Assembly (NCBI GenBank): GCA_016928455.1
Contig: JAFGKP010000016.1
Span: 1 to 19,353, forward strand
DNA: 19,353 nucleotides
Source of the DNA: Methanomicrobia archaeon
GTDB taxonomy: Archaea; Halobacteriota; Syntropharchaeia; Alkanophagales; Methanospirareceae
Direction: 5' to 3'
The position numbers were made by a program, and so were the translations under genes. Below, one piece after another: positions 15,151-19,353 of the stretch. Each line of letters starts with the position of its first letter. The first letter of the stretch is position 1. Below the pieces are notes generated by a model. It saw only the letters and a program-made list of their open reading frames with translations, was not told the DNA's origin and searched no databases.

Positions 15151-15315
15151 ATGGGCATCGGGTGGCTGATCGGCTTACTCATTCTTTTCATCGTGCTTTC
15201 CGTGCTCGTTCTGCTCGTGAAAATATCGATACAGGTGCTCAAAATTGTGATCATTCTCGGGCTCATTGTGGTGATCATTTTCGTAATAACCCGGCTTTTA
15301 GCGGCTATAGCATGA
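15151..15315 (+). CDS. Small two-helix membrane protein (54 aa)
   Basis: This short ORF encodes 54 residues and is almost wholly hydrophobic. Helix 1 is WLIGLLILFIVLSVLVLLV (5-23), a short turn KISIQVLK follows, and helix 2 is IVIILGLIVVIIFVI (32-46), ending TRLLAAIA. Few charges are present. An AAGGAGAGG ribosome-binding site at 15135-15143 and a TATA box at 15103-15110 make it a convincing gene despite its size. It stands alone, diverging from the nitroreductase gene and converging on a methyltransferase gene. Function is unknown; proteins of this shape can be regulators or subunits of larger membrane complexes. Confidence 0.75.
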   Translation: MGIGWLIGLLILFIVLSVLVLLVKISIQVLKIVIILGLIVVIIFVITRLLAAIA

Positions 15316-15401
15316 ACGAGAATTTTTCTTTTCACTTACGATATCGTGCCATTCAGCAGCTGCCAACGCGAGCTACCACTTCGGTATTGAAGAGCTCAGC
15401 T

Positions 15402-15971
15402 TCATGATTTCTCAAATACGCCTTTGTATACCGGGCCCAAAAAGAGGCATCGGCGCTCTATACCGTTTTTCTCTTTCAAACCCGCGGTACGCATCAGTGC
15501 GCGTATCTCCGCAGCGGGCATGCCGTGGCTTGCTTTCGTTGGCTCTCTGATGAACAACCGTCCCTTCGCTTTCAAAATACGTGCCAGCGCAGTTATTATC
15601 TCCGCCCGCCGGTCCGGCGTAATGTCATGCAGGACAAAGTGGATCGAAACGACGTCGTAAGACGAATCAGGGATATTTAACTTCGTAATATCTCTGCATG
15701 CGAAGTCCACCTGCTGAAACCGCTTCAACCGTTGCTTCGCCTTGGCCAGCCAGAACGCGGAGGTATCAAGGCAGGTCACCGAGCCGTCGTGGTTCAGTAT
15801 TTTAGCGAATTGTTTGGCGAGGACACCGCCGCCGCACCCGAAGTCCATGACCCGTTCATTGCCCGTTAGCCCGAGTTTGGAAACGTACCGCATATAAAGA
15901 GGACTTGCCAATCGGTTCCCGAACCACTCCATGCAAAATGCCTCCAAAATCGTCGGGTTATCGAAATCCAT
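15402..15971 (-). CDS. Class I SAM-dependent methyltransferase
   Basis: This 189-residue methyltransferase starts MDFDNPTILEAFCMEWFGNR. Motif I is VMDFGCGGGVLAKQF (41-55), motif II is VTCLDTSAFWLAKAK, motif IV is YDVVSIHFVLHDITP, and the post-motif part is ALARILKAKGRLFIREPT. It fits the UbiE/Methyltransf_11 group; the substrate is not readable. The start is uncertain: the frame continues to 16064, with an ATG at 16004 that has GGTG upstream. The ATG at 15971 is preferred because GGGGAA lies 2 nt before it and the next residues fit the family. It is the last gene of a minus-strand run. Confidence 0.83.
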   Translation of the reverse strand: MDFDNPTILEAFCMEWFGNRLASPLYMRYVSKLGLTGNERVMDFGCGGGVLAKQFAKILNHDGSVTCLDTSAFWLAKAKQRLKRFQQVDFACRDITKLNIPDSSYDVVSIHFVLHDITPDRRAEIITALARILKAKGRLFIREPTKASHGMPAAEIRALMRTAGLKEKNGIERRCLFLGPVYKGVFEKS

Positions 15972-16307
15972 AGTTCCCCGTTTTCGGACTCGTTCTCCGC
16001 TCATTTCGGCACCATCCGGTACAGGTAACTGTGATGGGGCGTGACGCACCCTTTCAGGATACACCTCGTGGCACAGTAGCAGCTATTGCGCCCATGTCTC
16101 CATAACTACCTCGAGGGTAGCAACAGAAAAAACACAGCCCGAAAAAAGTTCCGATCGGCAAAAGCACCGGAAATAGTTAGATTACGATACGACGACAGAA
16201 TCGACGTGTAGTTGGATTTTTGGTGCTCCAAACTAAATTTGGGGACGATAGTATATCCTAAAGGTCCGCTTCGCGTGTCAGCGCAGGGCAAGAGATTGGT
16301 ACAATAC
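15972..16307. other. Gap without a confident gene
   Basis: This 336-nt stretch separates the small membrane protein gene from the methyltransferase gene. If the methyltransferase starts at 16004 or 16064 the gap is shorter. It contains two A6 runs (T6 on the minus strand, about 16127-16132 and 16142-16147) that could end the upstream transcript. It also has a small hairpin, CTACC-TCGAG-GGTAG (16106-16120), and a short inverted repeat, CCAAA-CTAAA-TTTGG (16228-16242). An ORF on the minus strand (16106-16378) overlaps the neighbour and looks random. No tRNA or known RNA was recognised. Confidence 0.5.
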
Positions 16308-16661
16308 CTAACGATGCTCTTTTGTAGCCCAGGTTGCCACGAGATCAGCGAGAATACCGTAGACGATGCCGAAACCAATGAGTGTCAGTCCTCCGATTGC
16401 CGCTCCGTCGACGATCGGCATTATGCTCATGGCCATCGTTATCACCGCTCCAATGAGTGCACCGCGCAGAACAGGATGAAGCTTGAGGTCATCCCAGATA
16501 CCCACCACGAATCCGATGAGCACGCGGTTGTATACAATCGATGCCAGCATGCCCGAAGTCACTGTGAACGTAGGATCCTCCATCGTTACCGTACCGTACG
16601 CGCAGAATAGCCCGCAGAGCAGGCCGATCACCGTGGCAATGAGAATTCGTCTGCCGTTCAT
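16308..16661 (-). CDS. Small integral membrane protein (117 aa)
   Basis: This 117-residue protein has about four hydrophobic stretches: LIATVIGLLCGLFCAYGTVT, VTSGMLASIVYNRVLIGFVVG, LRGALIGAVITMAMSIMPIV and IGGLTLIGFGIVYGILADLVA. Gly-rich helices and the motif NRVLIGFVVG-IWD resemble small conserved archaeal membrane proteins of unknown role, but I cannot name a family. A GGTGAT ribosome-binding site (16671-16676) lies 9 nt before the ATG, with a TATA-like CTTTATTAT at 16701-16709, so it probably has its own promoter rather than read-through from the radical SAM gene. Confidence 0.78.
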   Translation of the reverse strand: MNGRRILIATVIGLLCGLFCAYGTVTMEDPTFTVTSGMLASIVYNRVLIGFVVGIWDDLKLHPVLRGALIGAVITMAMSIMPIVDGAAIGGLTLIGFGIVYGILADLVATWATKEHR

Positions 16662-16700
16662 TCTCGATATATCACCGTACCCAACGGTTGTACAGGTAGC

Positions 16701-16709
16701 ATAATAAAG
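16701..16709 (-). promoter_or_regulatory. TATA-like box of the 117-aa membrane protein gene
   Basis: The minus strand reads CTTTATTAT, 39 nt before the ATG at 16661. A transcript start near 16680 would leave a leader of about 19 nt that includes GGTGAT. GC-rich inverted segments (GTGACGCG at 16733 with GGGTCAC to 16757, and GCGGGT at 16749 with ACCCGC to 16782) lie just upstream and may end the previous transcript. Confidence 0.42.
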
Positions 16710-16815
16710 CTATGGGCTGCGGCGGTATCGTGGTGACGCGTCAGCTTCGCGGGTCACGGCTGAGCAGAGCAGGTCACCCGCCTCACCTGTCTGGATCTTA
16801 CGTAAAGACGCGTTA

Positions 16816-17716
16816 TTAACCGGGCGATTCGATAATTGAATTCCGAATGCTGTGCTTCTGGCACAGCAGTGTCGCTCGTTTCGCGAGCTCATCACTGTAC
16901 GCCTTGTGCGGATACGGGAATATACGGTACAGGCTCCGGTATTTCGGAACGAGTTCAGGAAAATGCTGATCGAGGAAACGGTAATAGAGCGTTTTGCAAT
17001 CGTGGGGGGCCGTTGCCGAAGAGTGTCAAGCCGCCAACGAGGACGAAGTCGGCACCGTATTCCTTTGCCGCACCGATCATGGTATCCAGCGTCTCCTTGG
17101 TGTCCGAGATATAGGGGAGAACCGGGATGAAATTAACGCCTGATAAAAGCCCCGCTCGTTTGCACTCACGGATCACGTCCAGTCGCTCCTGAGGACTCGA
17201 CGCACCGGGCTCCAGGATGCGTGCAAGCTCTTCATCAAGGGTTGAGATCGAGGTTGTGATGATAGCGCCGTTTTTCAGGTTATCCCGTAGATCCGCGGGC
17301 AGTATCGCGTTTTCGTCGATCTTCTTCAGCATGTCAAGATCCCTGAGGACCAGTCTGGATTTGGTGCAGATTTCCACCGGGAATCGGTACGCGAGTATGA
17401 TCTTGAGCAACTCCCGTGTCATTGCCAGCCCCTCTTCACTGGGTACATACGGATCGGTCGAGGACGCCAGGGCTATGATACCGTGCTCACCTTTTTTCGC
17501 ACGCCGTTTCAACTGTCGCTCCAGCAGGTCGCATGCGTTGCTCTTGAGTGCAAACCGTTCGGCCATATTCGTGCCGTACTTACTGCCACGGATATAGCAA
17601 TACAGGCAGTTGAAGGCGCAGCCGTAGTACGGATTGAGCGAATAGTCACACAGGAACCACTCGTCGCGTTTCTTCTGCTTGTTCAGGACTGATTTGACCT
17701 CTATCTTATTGGCCAT
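16816..17716 (-). pseudogene. Radical SAM protein, SPL/COG1533 type, split by a one-base frameshift
   Basis: The first part (17716 down to about 17010) encodes a radical SAM domain with the 4Fe-4S motif CAFNCLYC (C33, C37, C40) and ASSTDPYVPSE, typical of the spore-photoproduct-lyase-like family. The product is 253 residues if read straight, ending at 16955 in a tail (PPRLQNALLP) that does not fit. After a run of six G (17004-17009) the next frame continues as GPHDCKTLYYRFLDQHFPEL, then VPKYRSLYRIFPYPHKAYSD, stopping at 16816. Removing one base gives one 299-residue protein. So either this is a real inactivating mutation, programmed slippage, or a sequencing/assembly error in a homopolymer. 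Substrate of the intact enzyme is unknown. Confidence 0.85.
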
Positions 17717-17837
17717 GTGCAGTTTCGTAACCGTACTATTGAGAATGCCGAATACCTGAGAAATAAGGTTACTTTTTATGTTGTTGAGCGGCTTAACGGA
17801 TTACGGCGGCGGGGTAGTGCCGACCTCTACTGCACAC

Positions 17838-18731
17838 CTACTTAGCAATCTGTATGGTGGACTCAATGATGTGGTATCGCTCAGCGAGATGGGCATTGAT
17901 GCGTGCGAGGAGGTTCGGCAGCTCAGCCGGATCCGTGGTAGGCGTCGGCTTCAAATGTGCGGAAAAGACGAGCATCTCGGGCGTAATCGCCCAGAGATGC
18001 AGGTTAAAGAGCTCAGCAATCTCCGGGAACTGGGTCGTCAGGTCGTTCGCAATGAGATCCACATTGAGTCCCGCCGGGGCTATTTCCAGTAAGATCCTGC
18101 TCGATTCGGTCAGAATCCCCCAGGCCCAGTAGAGGATCAGTACGGAGATCCCGATGCTGACCAGAGGATCAAGGATGTTCCAGGCGGTGAAATAGATGAT
18201 GATCGCAGCAATGACGATCCCCACGGAGGAGGCCGCGTCGCCCAGCAGGTGGTAAAAGACACTCCGTACGTTGAGGTCGCGCGTTGAGCCCCGGAGGATA
18301 ACGATGCTGAGGACATTGACCGTGAGGCCGAGGAGAGCGATCACGAGCATTTGGAGCCCGAGAACGTCCCGGGGATGGAGCATGCGGAGCGCCGCCTCGT
18401 AGAGGATGACGCCGACCACAAGGAGGAGGAAGAGCCCGTTGATAAATGCTGCTAAGATCTCCGCGCGATAGAGGCCGAACGTTCGGTGGTGGCAGGGCGG
18501 TTTGCAGGCGATCTTAATGGCGATGAGACTTATGCCCATCGCAAATGCGTGCGTGAACATATGCCCGGCATCGCTGATCAGGGCAATGCTGTTGGTGAGT
18601 ATGCCGCCGATTACTTCTACCACCATCACGGCCGCAGTAATGGCGAGCGAGAGCAGGAGTTTCTTCCGTTCTACCGTCCGGTACTCAAACAGATGCTCTG
18701 AGAAGGCGTTCTCGAACACGTGCTCTACCAT
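17838..18731 (-). CDS. Cation diffusion facilitator (CDF) metal exporter
   Basis: This 297-residue membrane protein exports divalent metal in exchange for protons. Six helices fill residues about 25-205, and a cytoplasmic CDF C-terminal domain follows (VDLIANDLTTQFPEIAELFN, LHLWAITPEMLVFSAHL). The transport site in helix 2 is SDAGHMFTH, so HxxxH (H57, H61) rather than the common zinc HxxxD; in helix 5 it is HLLGD, the usual HxxxD (H161, D165). A helix-2 HxxxH recalls the DmeF-like Co/Ni branch, but this is inference. A short CKPPCHH motif (76-82) lies in the helix 2-3 loop. A strong GGAGGAGG site (18736-18743) lies 4 nt before the ATG. Confidence 0.93.
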   Translation of the reverse strand: MVEHVFENAFSEHLFEYRTVERKKLLLSLAITAAVMVVEVIGGILTNSIALISDAGHMFTHAFAMGISLIAIKIACKPPCHHRTFGLYRAEILAAFINGLFLLLVVGVILYEAALRMLHPRDVLGLQMLVIALLGLTVNVLSIVILRGSTRDLNVRSVFYHLLGDAASSVGIVIAAIIIYFTAWNILDPLVSIGISVLILYWAWGILTESSRILLEIAPAGLNVDLIANDLTTQFPEIAELFNLHLWAITPEMLVFSAHLKPTPTTDPAELPNLLARINAHLAERYHIIESTIQIAK

Positions 18732-18790
18732 TATTCCTCCTCCCCTCGGCGGTTACCACTCCTCCGATAACCGATCATAAGCGCGAACCT

Positions 18791-18800
18791 GTATAAAATT
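18791..18800 (-). promoter_or_regulatory. TATA box of the CDF exporter gene
   Basis: The minus strand reads AATTTTATAC, about 60 nt ahead of the CDF start at 18731. A transcript start near 18770 would leave a leader of about 40 nt ending in the GGAGGAGG site. No clear metal-operator repeat is visible next to it. Confidence 0.5.
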
Positions 18801-18877
18801 GTCAACCCGGACAGACAGACCGACTAACAGCATCAACGGCTTTTCATTCGTCTGGTAGCGACCATACCGAGCATCCA

Positions 18878-18897
18878 ATCGGGGCAATCAGCCCGAT
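18878..18897. other. GC-rich inverted repeat in the CDF/CbbQ divergent spacer
   Basis: ATCGGGGC-AATCA-GCCCGAT pairs over seven bases with one extra G in the left arm. It lies in the 257-nt spacer between divergent genes, about 90 nt ahead of the ATPase gene. It could be a regulatory site or a hairpin; no T tract follows on either strand, so it does not look like a terminator. Confidence 0.35.
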
Positions 18898-18988
18898 GAA
18901 GGTCCGTGCGAGGCGTCTCTCTAGTGGGGCGGATCAAAGTGGTGTAAAAAAGAATACAAAGGCGCAATTACATATTTTATACAGGTAT

Positions 18989-19353
18989 ATGGATACGGAC
19001 GCGAACTCGCGGTTATTTGAGAATAGCAGCTTCGAGATACATGAGGAGCCGTTCTATTTACCGCAGGGTAACGAGATCGCGCTCTTCGAGGCCGCTTATA
19101 AGAACAAGCTTCCCGTGATGCTAAAAGGGCCAACGGGCAGTGGAAAGACGCGATTGGTGGAGTACATGGCCTGGAAATTGGGCCGGCCACTCTTTACGGT
19201 CGCCTGCCATGACGGCTTGAGCGGCAATGACCTTACCGGCCGCTACCTCATTAAAGGTGACGAGGTAGTGTGGATCGATGGGCCACTGCTCATGGCGCTC
19301 AAAAGCGGTGGCATTGTCTATCTGGACGAGGTGGTAGAGGCGCGAAAGGATAC
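18989..19353 (+). CDS. MoxR-type AAA+ ATPase of the CbbQ/NirQ/NorQ group, N-terminal part
   Basis: The frame is open to the right edge, giving 121 residues of a longer protein (the family is usually about 260-300). Walker A is GPTGSGKT; it is followed by FTVACHDGLSGNDLTGRYLI and DGPLLMALKSGG. Walker B is IVYLDEVVEARKDT. The CHDxxxxxDLxGRY and DEVVEARKDT patterns are hallmarks of CbbQ/NirQ/NorQ. These proteins remodel metalloenzymes (Rubisco, NO reductase) together with a von Willebrand A-domain partner, often encoded next door. The start at 18989 is uncertain; an in-frame ATG at 18896 would add 31 basic residues. The upstream A/T-rich stretch (18945-18985) looks like a promoter, which favours 18989. 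Confidence 0.88.
   Translation, partial: MDTDANSRLFENSSFEIHEEPFYLPQGNEIALFEAAYKNKLPVMLKGPTGSGKTRLVEYMAWKLGRPLFTVACHDGLSGNDLTGRYLIKGDEVVWIDGPLLMALKSGGIVYLDEVVEARKD

Noticed and set aside
15012..15335. Upstream extension of the nitroreductase frame
   Set aside because: It is antisense to the 54-aa membrane protein gene and contains no family features; MLELLRTRRSVRQY is the usual N-terminus.
16106..16378. 90-codon minus-strand ORF overlapping the 117-aa membrane protein
   Set aside because: No ribosome-binding site, no recognisable domain, and it runs through the start of a likely noncoding gap and the end of a real gene.
16733..16782. GC-rich inverted segments that might be a tRNA or structured RNA
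   Set aside because: No T-loop or anticodon arm pattern could be found; the pairing is short and interrupted, so at most a terminator hairpin.
1..19353. CRISPR array, insertion sequence, prophage or defence island
   Set aside because: No regularly spaced repeats, transposase, integrase, Cas or toxin-antitoxin-like proteins were seen on either strand.

Overview
The window reads as a stretch of archaeal chromosome of moderate GC. Signs of this are the 3' part of an archaeal-type 5S rRNA, a class I lysyl-tRNA synthetase, a Trm5 tRNA methyltransferase, thiolase/DUF35 pairing, TATA-like boxes about 25 nt ahead of start sites, and GGTGA/GGAGG ribosome-binding sites. The mix of methanogen-like informational genes with a beta-oxidation cluster suggests a euryarchaeon of the Halobacteriota, for example an ANME-1/Syntrophoarchaeum-like or Archaeoglobus-like lineage. 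That placement is inference; no taxonomic search was possible.

Layout. (a) 1-1682, plus strand: truncated 5S rRNA followed by lysS. (b) 4465-1720, minus strand: a tightly packed zinc/manganese ABC importer operon (binding lipoprotein, ATPase, permease). Two very short ORFs follow the permease with a 2-nt gap and then an ATGA overlap; the second encodes a 58-residue membrane protein. (c) 4692-4886, plus strand: a 64-residue charged protein with a clear promoter and ribosome-binding site. (d) 4939-7552: trm5 (minus), diverging from a small methyltransferase (plus), which abuts a PfkB-family sugar/nucleoside kinase (minus). (e) 7689-8384: an RPA-like OB-fold protein.

(f) 8452-11834, plus strand: a four-gene operon of thiolase, DUF35 zinc-ribbon/OB protein, 3-hydroxyacyl-CoA dehydrogenase and enoyl-CoA hydratase. 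Together these cover the hydration, second oxidation and thiolytic steps of beta-oxidation, or the reverse steps. Acyl-CoA dehydrogenase and ligase are not in the window. (g) 15011-11844, minus strand: nitroreductase, metallo-beta-lactamase-fold hydrolase, a four-helix membrane protein, a HEAT-like helical protein and a PrsW-like intramembrane protease. A perfect 22-bp tandem duplication lies between the last two. (h) 15151-15315, plus strand: a 54-residue two-helix membrane protein. (i) 18731-15402, minus strand: CDF metal exporter, a radical SAM SPL-family gene split by a one-base frameshift in a run of six G, a small membrane protein, and a methyltransferase. (j) 18989 to the right edge, plus strand: the start of a CbbQ/NirQ/NorQ-type MoxR AAA+ ATPase.

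No CRISPR array, tRNA, insertion sequence or prophage gene was seen. The least expected items are the short ORFs appended to the metal-importer operon, the thiolase-DUF35 pair placed with beta-oxidation enzymes, the HxxxH metal site in the CDF protein, and the frameshifted radical SAM gene.
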